This document shows, in pieces, positions 1 through 9,939 of a stretch of 53,694 bases of DNA; the stretch's first letter is position 1; each line of letters begins with the position of its first letter. The position numbers and the translations under genes are program-made. The notes under the pieces were generated by a model that searched no databases, was not told the DNA's origin, and worked only from the letters and a program-made list of their open reading frames with translations. The stretch comes from a bacterium (lineage in GTDB: Bacteria > Bdellovibrionota_C > UBA2361 > RFPC01): assembly GCA_030431715.1 (NCBI GenBank), contig JAUIIO010000027.1:1-53694 (forward strand), read 5' to 3'.

Positions 1-1810
1 TATTATTAGAAGAGAGCAGGGCTTCGGTGACGAACTTCGCACCATTCTCACTTAGACGTGTAACGATAACATCAGATATTCCATCGCCATCAAAATCATC
101 ATCGAGATACGAGTTCTGTTCATTTCCGGGAGGAGTCGCTGTAGGTGCTAGTGTGGGCGTTTCTACAGGCTCAGGAGTAGCTGTCGGAGCTGGTAGCGGA
201 GTTTGGATAGGGGTTGGTGTTGCTGTTGGCGCCGGAGTCGGTGTGCTCGTAGGTACTGGTGGAGCCGTTGGAGCAGGGGTAGGAGTAGCTGTTGGCGTTG
301 GTGTAGGCGTTGGAGTTGGTGTTGGGCTTGGAGTAGGAGTTGGTGTCGGAGTCGGAGTAGCAGTAGGTGTTGGCGTAGGGGTTGGCGCCTCGTATTCACT
401 TGAGTCAGCAATAGCAGCTGCTACATCTAATATGCCTGGTGCGACCATCAATCCTTGCAGGCTCGCAATTGGTCTCACGTTATTAAGGAGCCGTGCTTTA
501 ACTTCAGCATTTGAGAGTTCTGGTTCGGCACTAAGAAGAAGCGCGACCGCACCAGCAACCTGAGGGGACGCCATAGAGGTCCCACTCATTGAAGTATAAC
601 CACCGTTTAGGTACGTGCTTTTAATATATCTTCCAGGTGCTGCAAGATCTACAGAGGTGGCGCCGTAATTAGAGAAATAGGATTTATTGGAGTTACTATC
701 TACTGACGCTACAGAAATAACATTTGGGTCTGGAAACGAGGCTGGAAAATTGGCACTGCCTATATCGTTATCGGCAATAGTTTCACCAGAGGTTCCGCTG
801 TTTCCCGCCGAACCCACAAAAAGAATTCCAACGTCATCAAGACGCTCTAATATATTTCCAAATGCACTTTGAGCGGTTTGAAGGCCCATAAAGCCCCCGT
901 AAGAGCCGTTAATGACGCGAATGTTTGCGCCTCCATTGCCGTCTAGATACTGCTGCTTAAGCGCAACGGCATATTCAAGACTTGATACAGCCCATGAAAA
1001 ATATCCACTGCCGCTGTCGTTAAACATTCTAAGAGCTACAAGCTTCACATTCCAGTTTACGCCAACGACGCCTCTGTTATTGTTTCCTACCGCCCCTACG
1101 ATTCCCGCAACGTGAGTTCCGTGTCCATCACGATCATCAATATCTGAGCCAGTACCAGTTGCGTTCCATCCATATATGTCGTCGATGTAGCCGTTGTTGT
1201 CATTATCAATGCCATCTCCTGCAATCTCGCCGGAGTTTACCCACATATTAGCGGCGAGATCGGGGTGGTCAAAGTCGATACCGGTATCGTTTATCCCTAC
1301 AACAATATCCTGACTACCCGTAGTAGTATCCCACGCTTCAGGAGCGTTGATATCAGCGACGTCATTTGATTGATGAAGCCCCCAAAGCCCGCTACCCCCA
1401 AAGTCCGGATCGTTTGGTGTTGCATCCATCTCGAGTTTATAATCGGGTATGATGCCTTTGAGCAGGCCAGATTCGATAAGTGTAACGAGAAATGAAAAAT
1501 CAATCCGTTGCTCCTGCGCATTTAGAATTTGCACCTGAGCATTTGGAAGCATCTTATCCTCATGAAAACCTGAGATCTCAGCGAGAGCCTTTGTGATGGT
1601 GTCTGAACTGTACTTTTGAAGCTCTGGATCGGATAGGAACGCCGCTAACTCTGTGCTGTCATATCTCACAAGATACGTGTTTTTTTGATAACCAGTGGGC
1701 TGAGCCATAAGAGACCAGGGCAAGCAAAGTATGAATAGAATAGGAAAGAGAGTATAGAAACCACGAAAGCTTTTGCATGTCCTACCAATGATGTGTGAAA
1801 CGAATTTCAT
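1..1810 (-). CDS. Secreted subtilisin-like serine protease (S8), C-terminus cut by window edge
   Basis: Extracellular subtilase, read on the minus strand from ATG at 1808-1810; the frame is still open at base 1, so only about 603 residues are visible. A signal peptide with a basic N-terminus and hydrophobic core ends near SLMAQ. The catalytic triad is intact: Asp175 (INDTGID), His233 (DGHGTHVAG) and Ser412 (SGTSMASP). Residues after about 470 form a Pro/Thr linker of roughly 75 residues (PTPTPTATP units). It is followed by [11 protein letters not shown], a calcium-binding FG-GAP-like motif, so a beta-propeller-type C-terminal domain probably continues outside the window. The region before the catalytic domain (about residues 40-140) fits an inhibitor-like propeptide. 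The catalytic domain resembles that of the giant subtilase at 23607-27917 (APEAW..TTGS just before the Asp motif). Protease assignment is firm; substrate unknown. Confidence 0.93.
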   Translation of the reverse strand, partial: MKFVSHIIGRTCKSFRGFYTLFPILFILCLPWSLMAQPTGYQKNTYLVRYDSTELAAFLSDPELQKYSSDTITKALAEISGFHEDKMLPNAQVQILNAQEQRIDFSFLVTLIESGLLKGIIPDYKLEMDATPNDPDFGGSGLWGLHQSNDVADINAPEAWDTTTGSQDIVVGINDTGIDFDHPDLAANMWVNSGEIAGDGIDNDNNGYIDDIYGWNATGTGSDIDDRDGHGTHVAGIVGAVGNNNRGVVGVNWNVKLVALRMFNDSGSGYFSWAVSSLEYAVALKQQYLDGNGGANIRVINGSYGGFMGLQTAQSAFGNILERLDDVGILFVGSAGNSGTSGETIADNDIGSANFPASFPDPNVISVASVDSNSNKSYFSNYGATSVDLAAPGRYIKSTYLNGGYTSMSGTSMASPQVAGAVALLLSAEPELSNAEVKARLLNNVRPIASLQGLMVAPGILDVAAAIADSSEYEAPTPTPTPTATPTPTPTPTPSPTPTPTPTPTPTATPTPAPTAPPVPTSTPTPAPTATPTPIQTPLPAPTATPEPVETPTLAPTATPPGNEQNSYLDDDFDGDGISDVIVTRLSENGAKFVTEALLSSNN

Positions 1811-2029
1811 TACTTATTCTTACTACTTGCAGCTTTAAACACGTATTGCGGAGTGGCTCGTTTTCAATAGCTATGTATATATCTGCAAGATCAGGGCCGG
1901 AGCTAAGCAATGGACGCGGAATCGCTGGTTACCTGATTTTTTATACGAATTATTACTAGAGCTATTATGGTCAATAGTCTCATGAGCTACTAAGAGATGA
2001 TGCCTATGGAGTAAATTGAAACAGTGCTG

Positions 2030-2452
2030 TTATTGATCTGTTTCTTTCGCGTCCATAGTACGCAAGTGTTCTAGGAGTTTTTGTCTTACTACCTCTCTTT
2101 GATCTTCTTTTCGATTAGCAGGATCGCTGGAAAGGGAATCGTCATTTGAGTCTTGCTGTTTCTTAGCTTTATACCTTACGTAGGCATGGTAATCGGTTAG
2201 TTTTAACCTCTCAAGCTCTTCCGCGCTCAACTCCTTTCTAATCTCTTTTGTTGATGATGTTGTAGGAGTTTTCATCTCTTGTTCGCTGCGTACCGTATCA
2301 GGTGGAATTGTCTCACTTGAGAGGGAGGGAATAGCCTGTTCTTGAGGAGCTTTATGAGGGGGACGCGTACTATTCTCAGATGTATGAAAAATCCAGAAAA
2401 GTATGCCGACGAAGAGAGCCAAAATGAAGATAAGAATTTGACGTTGAGTCAT
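2030..2452 (-). CDS. Small membrane-anchored hydrophilic protein, unknown
   Basis: 140 residues. Residues 5-22 (ILIFILALFVGILFWIF) are a single hydrophobic segment that looks like an uncleaved signal anchor. The remainder is highly charged and low in complexity, rich in Glu, Lys, Ser and Asp, with a helical stretch around 65-140 (ELSAEELERLKLTDYHAYVR). No family is recognised. It is divergent from the secreted FG-GAP-like gene and separated from it by about 280 bp. The ribosome-binding site is weak (TGGAAT directly upstream of ATG). Likely real because of its clean N-terminal anchor and lack of an overlapping alternative, but function is unknown. Confidence 0.6.
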   Translation of the reverse strand: MTQRQILIFILALFVGILFWIFHTSENSTRPPHKAPQEQAIPSLSSETIPPDTVRSEQEMKTPTTSSTKEIRKELSAEELERLKLTDYHAYVRYKAKKQQDSNDDSLSSDPANRKEDQREVVRQKLLEHLRTMDAKETDQ

Positions 2453-2505
2453 ATTCCAGTATTAGAATCTTTGTATTAAGCCTGCAAGGTGCATGTTGGT
2501 TTAAT

Positions 2506-2521
2506 CCCACTAGCTAGTGGG
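2506..2521. promoter_or_regulatory. Perfect 16-bp palindrome in a divergent intergenic region
   Basis: CCCACTAGCTAGTGGG is a perfect palindrome about 55 bp upstream of the minus-strand membrane protein and 215 bp upstream of the plus-strand secreted protein. Position and symmetry fit an operator for a dimeric regulator; no regulator is identified and no second copy was noticed in the window. Confidence 0.35.
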
Positions 2522-2735
2522 GCATATAATCGCGTCACGTGTGAACTATGAAAAAATGCCAGAAGGTCATCGTTGACTCCTTAGGGATTCTAGGGGGTTA
2601 TCAAGGGAGGTAGCCGCTTTTTACATGTCTCTCAGGCCTCATTGGGGCCGCTGTAATATTTCCCACTCCTCTGACTTAACAATTTCGTGTAGCATGTCGA
2701 TAGGTTTCTTATTGGTTTTTAAGAGTTTTTTATAA

Positions 2736-4163
2736 GTGTTTTTACGAGATTTCATCCTTCAAGGTATCGCAACTATAGCGATGCTCCTCTCTTGCGTAGC
2801 TACGGTACACGCTGCTCCTTTTGATTATGATGGTGATTCATATTCTGACCCCTCTACTGTTGAGGTTGGGGACACGCTCAACTGGTTATCAAAGATCGAC
2901 AATAAGGACACAATTATAGAGCGTTCTTTTGGAATCCCCGGACAGCACCTTGTGCCCGGTAGGTACAAAGATGATGAAACGATGCCTGCCATTCTTGACT
3001 CCGAAGGTACTTGGAAGATGAGTGATGATTCAAGTGTGTCATTTGGAGAAGAAGACTCGCTTTACTTTGGGGGAGCAGACTTTAACGGTGATTCACTAAC
3101 GGATTATGCGTACTCAACGCAAGTTTGTCGAAAGAAGAAAGCAAAATTACATGTTCGATTAAACGGCGAATCTACTTCCACAAGTTTTAATAACGGGGGA
3201 GGGGCATACTACAAGTTCTTCTATGATGCCGATAACGATGGCCGGGACGATTTCTGTACATTAAAGCCAATAAGAAGAAAGAAAACGCTCACTCCGAGAT
3301 TTAGAGCAATATGTAAAAGTGCATTAACGGGAGGTGGAGTTAAGCGGTTCACACTCGGCCGGGTAAATGGACAGCCGCATCCACTTAAAGTAACAGGGAG
3401 TCCAGATCTTCTTGTCGTTCCTCAAAGCAGGAAGACGAAAACGAATCTCAGGTTTTACAACCAGAACGGAACGCTTCAGCGTAAGACGAGCATTTCACAA
3501 AGCGGAACGCTTGTTATCGGAAACTTTATCTCAACGGCTTCGGAACAAGCTGCAGTCGTAACCGATCAGCAGCGCGGATACGTCTATGACCCTCTACAAG
3601 ATGCCACTGCCACAATGGACTTCCCGGATGGAGTTCCTTATGACGAGATCAATATAGTTCATTTCGAGGATAACGAGGATTGTTTTTGTACGTCGAAAAT
3701 GATTCAAAGAGATGGACAGTGTAGTGTTTCACTTTCAGAGCCTAAGAATGGAAGCGAGCCGACTAAAATCATCATTCCTGACAACTGTAGCAATCCTCCA
3801 AAAAATCTGAGCTCAAATGATGGCTTTAAGTGTATCGCCAGCGCTACCCGCGGCGGTAGTGTTGTCTGCTTGCTCCCATATCAATTTACGTGGAAACCTC
3901 ACAGTTCAGTAACAGACCATCACAATAATACGTTTGCTTGTAATAAGAATGATACGCACTTTGATGATGTGCAGTTGGTACTTAAGTCTGGCGAAAGAAT
4001 TAACCTGAGTTATTCAGGCTGCCACAACTATGTCGCTACCGTAGATGGCCCCATCGGGAGACAACACTTTCGTAACGAAAACTACACTTGGCAGAGTATA
4101 CGGAACAAGGTCGTACGTATCGAGATGTCTAAAGGAAGTCAGACCAGCTGCCTGAGCTTTTAA
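2736..4163 (+). CDS. Secreted FG-GAP/VCBS-like repeat protein
   Basis: 475 residues from GTG at 2736. This start gives a complete signal peptide (Arg4, hydrophobic core, cleavage near VHA-AP at about 26); the first in-frame ATG (2781) would leave only about 11 residues of it. The mature part has calcium-binding DxDxDG-like motifs (DYDGDSYSDP, DFNGDSLTDY, DADNDGRDDF) spaced as in FG-GAP/integrin-alpha-like beta-propeller blades. Basic clusters (CRKKKAKLH, IRRKKTL) lie between blades, and the C-terminal third is Cys-rich, suggesting disulfides. Such proteins are usually surface or secreted adhesins or scaffolds. No enzymatic motif is visible. It stands alone: the next gene starts 148 bp downstream after a palindrome. 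Confidence 0.75.
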   Translation: MFLRDFILQGIATIAMLLSCVATVHAAPFDYDGDSYSDPSTVEVGDTLNWLSKIDNKDTIIERSFGIPGQHLVPGRYKDDETMPAILDSEGTWKMSDDSSVSFGEEDSLYFGGADFNGDSLTDYAYSTQVCRKKKAKLHVRLNGESTSTSFNNGGGAYYKFFYDADNDGRDDFCTLKPIRRKKTLTPRFRAICKSALTGGGVKRFTLGRVNGQPHPLKVTGSPDLLVVPQSRKTKTNLRFYNQNGTLQRKTSISQSGTLVIGNFISTASEQAAVVTDQQRGYVYDPLQDATATMDFPDGVPYDEINIVHFEDNEDCFCTSKMIQRDGQCSVSLSEPKNGSEPTKIIIPDNCSNPPKNLSSNDGFKCIASATRGGSVVCLLPYQFTWKPHSSVTDHHNNTFACNKNDTHFDDVQLVLKSGERINLSYSGCHNYVATVDGPIGRQHFRNENYTWQSIRNKVVRIEMSKGSQTSCLSF

Positions 4164-4176
4164 CTGACCCACTTGC

Positions 4177-4197
4177 TATTGCAACAATTTTGCAATA
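4177..4197. promoter_or_regulatory. 8-bp inverted repeat upstream of the CobW-like gene (operator candidate)
   Basis: TATTGCAA - CAATT - TTGCAATA, a perfect 8+8 bp inverted repeat with a 5-nt centre, 115 bp before the COG0523 start. The symmetry and AT-rich TGCAA half-sites resemble operators of Fur/Zur-family metalloregulators, which often control COG0523 genes, but no match to a named consensus is claimed. It lacks a T-tract, so it is a poor intrinsic terminator for the upstream gene. Confidence 0.35.
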
Positions 4198-4311
4198 AGG
4201 TAACTTCAACACGACGAGGGAATTTAGCGGCTGCGGCCCTAAGCACCTAAAAATATAAGGTGTATTGCCCCTGCGTGCCTAATTAACATAATCGAAGGAT
4301 GGATTATAAAA

Positions 4312-6057
4312 ATGCAGTTAACAAATGATGGGGCCCAAGAAAAAGTACAAGAGAACAACAGCGCTTTACCCGCGCATCTTTTCGAACAGGGGGTTGGTGA
4401 AGTTGAGAATCTTAAAGCCATCTCAATTAGTGGCACCTATGGCTCAGGCAAAACTACCTTTATACAAACTCTAGCCGAGGAATTTGGTCCAGATACGTTC
4501 TATATTTTCAGCGATGGTATTCGTAAAACAGTTGACCCTTCTGCAATCGACGCCGGTGAAGGGGCTGAAGTTATGTCATTTTCAACTGGTTGCGCATGCT
4601 GCCAGACCTATCCTCAGCTTTTTAGTACCCTTGAGAAAATCATGGATGCTAGGTCGGAGGGGCCTTCATTTGAAAGGGTTGTTATTGAGCTTCCAGGAAA
4701 TGCTAATAACACTAATTTTAGACAGAGATTAGGAAGACAGCAGGGGATTGATGTTGTCGGAGTGAGTCTGATTAATGTTGAGAATTTCGAAAGAGATCAA
4801 ATCCTTGGACTTGTCGACCGACATATCGGACAGAGTTCTGTAGTTATGCTCACTTGGGCAGATGATCTCGAGCTCTCAGATCCGAAAATGAAAGGTGTAT
4901 TCGAGTATATCTATCACGAACAAGAAATGGCTGTTCCTGTAGCTGTATTACGTAAAGATGGCACTATTCAACTGATTAATCCAGATGAGATAGCAAAGCT
5001 TATCGGTGAATTGCCCAAGCTTTCAGGTCCAGTTAACGTCCATGAGCATACAGGCAACCAGGATCATCAACACGAGTCAAACCAGAGCAATGATGACCAC
5101 GCTCATAAGCACCATGACTCAAGAGAGAGTAGCATTGAAATAGAACTGAGAGGGGATGTTACTTTTCAGGATGCATTGGCACGCCTCGATCCTTGGTTTC
5201 AGAAAGACACGATCTTACGAATAAAAGGTGTAATGATTGATGCAGATTCAAGAGAACTCGTTCACGTCAGCGGCACGAGAGATAAGATCAACATCCGTCC
5301 ACTTAAAGAGAAAGAGGCTGAGCTCGGAACCTTTGTTGCCGTAGTAAGCCTTGAACCTGTGCCAGTTAATATCTTTTCTGATATCTCGGTAGAGCTTACT
5401 AAGGTAGCTTCTGGAAGCTTTATGAAGTACAGCACGAAGGTCCGTGCAAAAGCAGTAACAGAACTTTTGTCGGAATTAAAACGAGCTCGGCAAGAAAAAG
5501 ATCTGCATAGAAGTGAAGATGGGCAACTCCTTGTTAACTACGATGTGTATGATAATTTAGCTGATTATACTTCAGCACCGGATATGTCAGAAGAAGTAAG
5601 GAAAGAAGCGCTTAATGAGCTTCTTGATTTGCGTCTTGCTGCTGTAGGAGACCTCGTTTCTGGAAACTACAATGATCCATATCAACGAGCTGCTTCGTGG
5701 GCTGAAAGCCTTGGAGGGCACATTGCGTATCAAATGATCCATGAGCCTGAACTTGTCAGGGCGGAGTCGTTGAAGAAAATTACAGACATAAACCCTGCAA
5801 CTATGTATTTTCAGGGTCTTGCGAATCGAGATCGTGATGAACCTATGCAGGAGGAAGCTTCACCTGAGCTAAATATCGACTTTTATCGCGATATCGTACG
5901 CTATGGCCGAGACAAAGAAGGCGTCACAGAGCGGCTCGTAAGAGAAGCATACCAGAGATGTCTTGAGCGCGATGTTACCGGGCAATGGGCTCTTGAATTT
6001 CACCTCATCGAGGACGTAATTCAAGAGGAATTCTCACTATTGAACCGAGCTCATTAA
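4312..6057 (+). CDS. CobW/COG0523-family metallochaperone-type GTPase with extra C-terminal region
   Basis: 581 residues, cytosolic. The N-terminal G domain has Walker A GTYGSGKT (41-48), the family's metal-binding CxCC motif as GCACC (Cys94, Cys96, Cys97) and a Walker B-like VVIELPGN (123-130). The usual NKxD specificity motif is replaced by TWADD (181-185). A His-rich linker at about 244-269 (DHQHESN, DDHAHKHHD) precedes a CobW_C-like segment containing ILRIKGVM. A further 220 or so residues match nothing I know; normal family members are 320-400 residues, so this is an unusual extension. Family members deliver or sense metals such as Zn or Co under limitation. ATG 4312 has AAGGATGG about 10 nt upstream. 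The 3' end overlaps the convergent beta-helix gene by 21 bp. Confidence 0.85.
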   Translation: MQLTNDGAQEKVQENNSALPAHLFEQGVGEVENLKAISISGTYGSGKTTFIQTLAEEFGPDTFYIFSDGIRKTVDPSAIDAGEGAEVMSFSTGCACCQTYPQLFSTLEKIMDARSEGPSFERVVIELPGNANNTNFRQRLGRQQGIDVVGVSLINVENFERDQILGLVDRHIGQSSVVMLTWADDLELSDPKMKGVFEYIYHEQEMAVPVAVLRKDGTIQLINPDEIAKLIGELPKLSGPVNVHEHTGNQDHQHESNQSNDDHAHKHHDSRESSIEIELRGDVTFQDALARLDPWFQKDTILRIKGVMIDADSRELVHVSGTRDKINIRPLKEKEAELGTFVAVVSLEPVPVNIFSDISVELTKVASGSFMKYSTKVRAKAVTELLSELKRARQEKDLHRSEDGQLLVNYDVYDNLADYTSAPDMSEEVRKEALNELLDLRLAAVGDLVSGNYNDPYQRAASWAESLGGHIAYQMIHEPELVRAESLKKITDINPATMYFQGLANRDRDEPMQEEASPELNIDFYRDIVRYGRDKEGVTERLVREAYQRCLERDVTGQWALEFHLIEDVIQEEFSLLNRAH

Positions 6058-8520
6058 AGCCTCAATAGACTTTATGGCTTGCTTCTTCTTCTTGCCGGTT
6101 ACTTTCTTCACATTAAAAAGCTTCCGAACTCGTTTTTTGAGTTTGTTTGAAAGCGAGGCGATGCTTACATCAGGAGAGGTCACCGAAACGGTACTCGCCT
6201 GTGTTTCAAGGAAAGAGAGAAGGCTCTTGTAAAGTGCTCTCGCTGCTTTGCGAGCTTTAAAAATTGCTTTTCTCTTTTTCTTTTTGGTTTTTGAAGTAAC
6301 CCTCTTAATTTTATTAACCTCTTCAAGTAAAAGCGTAGCCGCGGTCTTAATCTCATTTCCGCTCTGGCAGTCAGCTATAGCATTCTCAGGGAAGAACACA
6401 TCTGTATCCGCAACGCCGCAGCCACATGCCCCGGGAGTTATTTTAGCTGGGTCAAGTGCGCACGAATCGTTACAATCGAAAGTTCCATCACCATCGGTGT
6501 CGGTATCCGCAGTTCCGCATCCGCATACGCCTGGGAATTGTTTAAGGTCATCGTTAGGACAGAAGTCGTTGAATTCAACAGCCCCGATATCACAAAGAGC
6601 AGAGCCATCCTCGTCGCCGTCATAAGGCCGAGCCACTCCGCGCTGGTCATCGGCGAGACAGGTTGCATTATTGCCACCTTCAATTGACGGGCTGCCGATA
6701 AGTGGTACGTGAACAAGTATATCTGATTCTGGGGTATCCTTAAGAGCTGAAAGCTCAGGGTCGGTATTGATAAGATCGCCAGCTGCGTTGAAGTTACACG
6801 TATCAGTGCTTTCAAGGTTGTGGCCATCAGAGATAAAGGTACCACCTGTTTTACAGTGATCAATATCTGAGCTGCCAGCTACGATCGTATTAGCAAAGTG
6901 TACGTCACCAGAGGCATATATCGAGCTTGATTCAACAAAGCCAATATTATTATAAAATGTTGAGTTTTTAATTGTTGCTGGATCACTAAGAAAGAGTCCG
7001 CCGTTTATGTATCCGAGGTTTCCTGAAAATGTGCTGTTTTCAACAAGTATTGATGGGCTTGATATATAAGCCCCACCAGTGGTCGCCCCCGGAGCATATC
7101 CCTGATTCTCTAGAACTGAAGTGCGTCTAAGTGTTAGCGCAGTTCCCGCGGAAATATACATACAACCGGCTGCGCCGCTGTTAAAGAGTCGGTTGCCAAG
7201 AAACATTCCATCTTCAATAAGCAGCGTGTCATTCGACGTAACATAAAGTGCGCCCGCTGTTCCGTTAAACATACTACTGTTGCTAATGACAAGAGAACGT
7301 AGTGTCACATTAACAAAGCCACTGACATACATTGCACCACCAGCTCCGTCACCAAGGAATGAGTTATCAATAACAAAATCTTCGAGGACGAGATCGTTCG
7401 AGCTCCCTTGGATTTGCGCAGAGCATGCTGCACCATTGTCGGGGCAGTAAGCATCGTTACTTGTGATTCGTTTTATAGAGGTGAGCCCGTTACCGGATGT
7501 GCTAAAATAGATATCTGCGCCGCCTGAGCTTGCTTCGTTTCCTTCAAATTCTATATCTTCAAGTGTGAATTTAGATGAGCCAGAAGTTGTGACGTGTAAG
7601 GCTCCACCAACTCCTCCGTTTTTAAGTTCGTTACGAGTAAATGTAGAGTTCTTAATTGTAACGTCGCCGTCGCCTGAGTAGTACAAGGCTCCGAGGCCTT
7701 CAGAGGAGTTGTCACTAAACGTTGAGTCAGCGATATCAAGACTTTTCGTGCTGAGGGAAAAGTAGAGTCCACCAGTATTGGTCGCAATGTTATCTAAGAC
7801 TTTGATATTCGTAATGCTAACAGGAGCATCACCTGAAAAGTAAGCAGAGTGAAAAGAGTTTGAGACGTTGTTTTTGAAAGTAGTATTGGTAATGGAAGAA
7901 CCTTGGGGGCTTCCATGGGAGCTAAATATTCCAGCAGCAGTATCTGCCACGTTATCCTCAAACAACGAATCTGTTACCTGAAGTGGGCCTGAAGAATAAA
8001 TAGTCCCTCCAGTACTGACACTGAAGTTATTTTTAAAGGCAACTCGTTGAATGACGATCAGTGTTTCGAAAGGATTAAAAAGCGCACCGCCAGGATCGGT
8101 AGTAAAGCCGTTCATAATGGTGAGATCGGAAAACGTACATGGCTCAGCTGCCGTTAGCTCAAAAATACGATCGAGGAGATTCGCTTCAATAATTGTTGTA
8201 GAAGAAGAGTCTCCTTTAACAGTCAACGCCTCAGTAATATCAAGGTCACCTGTCTTCGCCATCTGTTCACTTGTTCCGGCAAGGGTCAGCGGAAATGTTC
8301 CTGCTGGAAGTAAGACAGTATCCGCACCGGCCAGAGCGTTTGCTTCCATTACAGCTGCACGCAAAGTACAACGACCACCGGCAGAAGCGCAGACCCCATC
8401 TCCTTCATTACTATCAATCTCGTCCAGAGTGCTGTTCACCTGAAACGTTGCAGCGTATGCGGCTGAAACAAAAATGAATTGTAGAATAAGAAGTCTGATG
8501 ATGAATTTCGTAGCTTGCAT
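6037..8520 (-). CDS. Secreted CSLREA-domain right-handed beta-helix protein with TSP3/CGCG repeats and Lys-rich tail
   Basis: 827 residues from ATG at 8520. This start is preferred over the upstream GTG at 8550 because it gives a clean signal peptide (LILQFIFVSAAYA) with GGGTG upstream. After cleavage comes a CSLREA-type segment (VCASAGGRCTLRAAVMEANA), then about 550 residues of parallel beta-helix repeats (many NSTF, SSGG and GALYxS units). A terminal DIGAVEF motif follows, typical of polymorphic/choice-of-anchor proteins. Next are two CPND..PGVCGCG-type repeats with DTDTDGDG calcium loops (thrombospondin type-3-like). The final 105 or so residues are very Lys-rich and helical (KTKKKKRKAIFKARKAAR), resembling the C-terminus of the 51443-52630 protein. 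Extracellular or surface role; no enzyme site seen. Confidence 0.85.
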   Translation of the reverse strand: MQATKFIIRLLILQFIFVSAAYAATFQVNSTLDEIDSNEGDGVCASAGGRCTLRAAVMEANALAGADTVLLPAGTFPLTLAGTSEQMAKTGDLDITEALTVKGDSSSTTIIEANLLDRIFELTAAEPCTFSDLTIMNGFTTDPGGALFNPFETLIVIQRVAFKNNFSVSTGGTIYSSGPLQVTDSLFEDNVADTAAGIFSSHGSPQGSSITNTTFKNNVSNSFHSAYFSGDAPVSITNIKVLDNIATNTGGLYFSLSTKSLDIADSTFSDNSSEGLGALYYSGDGDVTIKNSTFTRNELKNGGVGGALHVTTSGSSKFTLEDIEFEGNEASSGGADIYFSTSGNGLTSIKRITSNDAYCPDNGAACSAQIQGSSNDLVLEDFVIDNSFLGDGAGGAMYVSGFVNVTLRSLVISNSSMFNGTAGALYVTSNDTLLIEDGMFLGNRLFNSGAAGCMYISAGTALTLRRTSVLENQGYAPGATTGGAYISSPSILVENSTFSGNLGYINGGLFLSDPATIKNSTFYNNIGFVESSSIYASGDVHFANTIVAGSSDIDHCKTGGTFISDGHNLESTDTCNFNAAGDLINTDPELSALKDTPESDILVHVPLIGSPSIEGGNNATCLADDQRGVARPYDGDEDGSALCDIGAVEFNDFCPNDDLKQFPGVCGCGTADTDTDGDGTFDCNDSCALDPAKITPGACGCGVADTDVFFPENAIADCQSGNEIKTAATLLLEEVNKIKRVTSKTKKKKRKAIFKARKAARALYKSLLSFLETQASTVSVTSPDVSIASLSNKLKKRVRKLFNVKKVTGKKKKQAIKSIEALMSSVQ

Positions 8521-8667
8521 AGTAGTACACCCGAGTAAGTTTGCGCCCACGACTGTAGCACAGATTGAGTTCTAAGTAATTTGTTCTTGTAGGGAAAAGA
8601 AGGTCTATGATTACGGTAGGTTGAGTGAGGAGAGCTCCGGCCATAGGTATTACCGGAGGGTTTGCAT

Positions 8668-8695
8668 TTAACAATCGAATTATATTGACTATACT
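8668..8695 (+). promoter_or_regulatory. Predicted sigma70-type promoter for the beta-helix gene at 8723
   Basis: -35 TTAACA (8668-8673), 16-bp spacer, -10 TATACT (8690-8695); both hexamers match consensus at 5 of 6. Transcription would begin near 8702 and place AAAGGAG (about 8709) just before ATG 8723. Confidence 0.45.
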
Positions 8696-8722
8696 CCAAT
8701 CCAATCACAAAGGAGACCTTAC

Positions 8723-9928
8723 ATGTTTGTCAGATTGTTTACTGTTCTTTTCTCTATCCTGCTTGTATCTAACACGGCCTCTGCGGCAAGGCTCTATGTG
8801 GCAAACAATGGTCAAGATTACTCTCTCTGTGGCAGCAAAAAAATCCCTTGTCGATCTATCAGTCAGGCGATCGCAAACGCTAGTGCAGGAGATCTGATAG
8901 TGGTTGGCCCCGGCTTTTACGGCGATCTCGATCAGGACGGAACTCTTGGCGGAATAGGAGAAGAGTTTGGACCTGATTCCTGTAGTAATTTTAATTGCAT
9001 GATACATATCGACAAAGCGGTCAAAATTATCTCTGAACAGGGGGCTGAACATACACTTATCTCTGCCTACAGCCTCAATGATAATTACTATTCTACGGCA
9101 GTTTTTATATCGGCCCACGGAGTAGTCTTTGGAAGAAAAAACAAAGGCTTCACCGTCGCGTATGCAAACTCAGTGGCAGTGCGTGTAGACGCAAATGATG
9201 TGACTGTTGGCCATTCTATTCTCACAAAATCAGGAGATGGTCTCGTCTTTGATGGGTATAATGCAAAAATACTTTCAAATCAGATTATTGCAAATGATGA
9301 TGACGGCCTTGTTCTCGGGTGTGAAGAAGAGATGACAGTAGTTGGCGCCACGGTGGCTAAGAATAATATTTCATACAATGGCGATATCGGCGCGATTGTA
9401 TGCAATAAAACGCAAGATCTTACGTTCCGAAATAACGTATTAAATCTTAACGTTGACGATTCTATAATTGGTAGTGAGCTTAGCTCGGCAAAATTTATTA
9501 ACAATACAACGACAGGAGGACTGGAGTCTGGAGTCCTAGTCTCTAATTCCACAGATATTACTATTAGAAAACATTCTTCGATTGGAAATCTCAGCTATGG
9601 AATCTACTCCGAATTTGATAGTCCGGTACTTTTGTCCAAAAGTCAGATTATAGGAAATTATCTGATCGGGGTGGGGAGTGAAGAGAGTGATTCTTTTGTA
9701 ATGAAACAGACAGATGTCTACGGCAATGGCCGAGCTGAAGGTGAAGACTATAACTGCGGGTTTGGCGGTTACGATGGGGTTTGGGAGATAGATAAAGACT
9801 ACTGGGGAGACCCAAGCGGCCCTGGCAATGATCCAGCAGACACGGTCTGCGGTGATGCGACCGAAGACGATATTATGTCTTATCTCCTTCAAAAGATATT
9901 TGGGAAAAAGAAGAAGAGAAGAGGTTGA
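8723..9928 (+). CDS. Secreted right-handed beta-helix repeat protein
   Basis: 401 residues. The start is well supported: AAAGGAGACC sits 7 nt before ATG 8723. The signal peptide is FTVLFSILLVSNTASA. The mature N-terminus (LYVANNGQD...PCRSISQAIANASAGDLIVVGPGFY) is the DUF1565/pectate-lyase-like entry to a beta-helix in which periodic short strands with Asn/Asp turns continue to about residue 335. A Cys/Trp-rich segment (CGFGGYDGVWEIDKDYWGDPSGPG) closes the helix, as in other secreted beta-helix proteins. The protein ends in a basic tail, FGKKKKRRG. It could bind or cleave polysaccharide, but catalytic residues cannot be assigned by eye. It is convergent with the next gene, with an 11-bp gap. 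Confidence 0.8.
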   Translation: MFVRLFTVLFSILLVSNTASAARLYVANNGQDYSLCGSKKIPCRSISQAIANASAGDLIVVGPGFYGDLDQDGTLGGIGEEFGPDSCSNFNCMIHIDKAVKIISEQGAEHTLISAYSLNDNYYSTAVFISAHGVVFGRKNKGFTVAYANSVAVRVDANDVTVGHSILTKSGDGLVFDGYNAKILSNQIIANDDDGLVLGCEEEMTVVGATVAKNNISYNGDIGAIVCNKTQDLTFRNNVLNLNVDDSIIGSELSSAKFINNTTTGGLESGVLVSNSTDITIRKHSSIGNLSYGIYSEFDSPVLLSKSQIIGNYLIGVGSEESDSFVMKQTDVYGNGRAEGEDYNCGFGGYDGVWEIDKDYWGDPSGPGNDPADTVCGDATEDDIMSYLLQKIFGKKKKRRG

Positions 9929-9939
9929 TCAGGTAGTGC

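Noticed and set aside
27..563. Plus-strand open frame rich in Gly and Val (GVGVGVGVG).
   Set aside because: It is antisense to the Pro/Thr linker and catalytic end of the subtilase at 1-1810; the repeat composition of the linker creates it.
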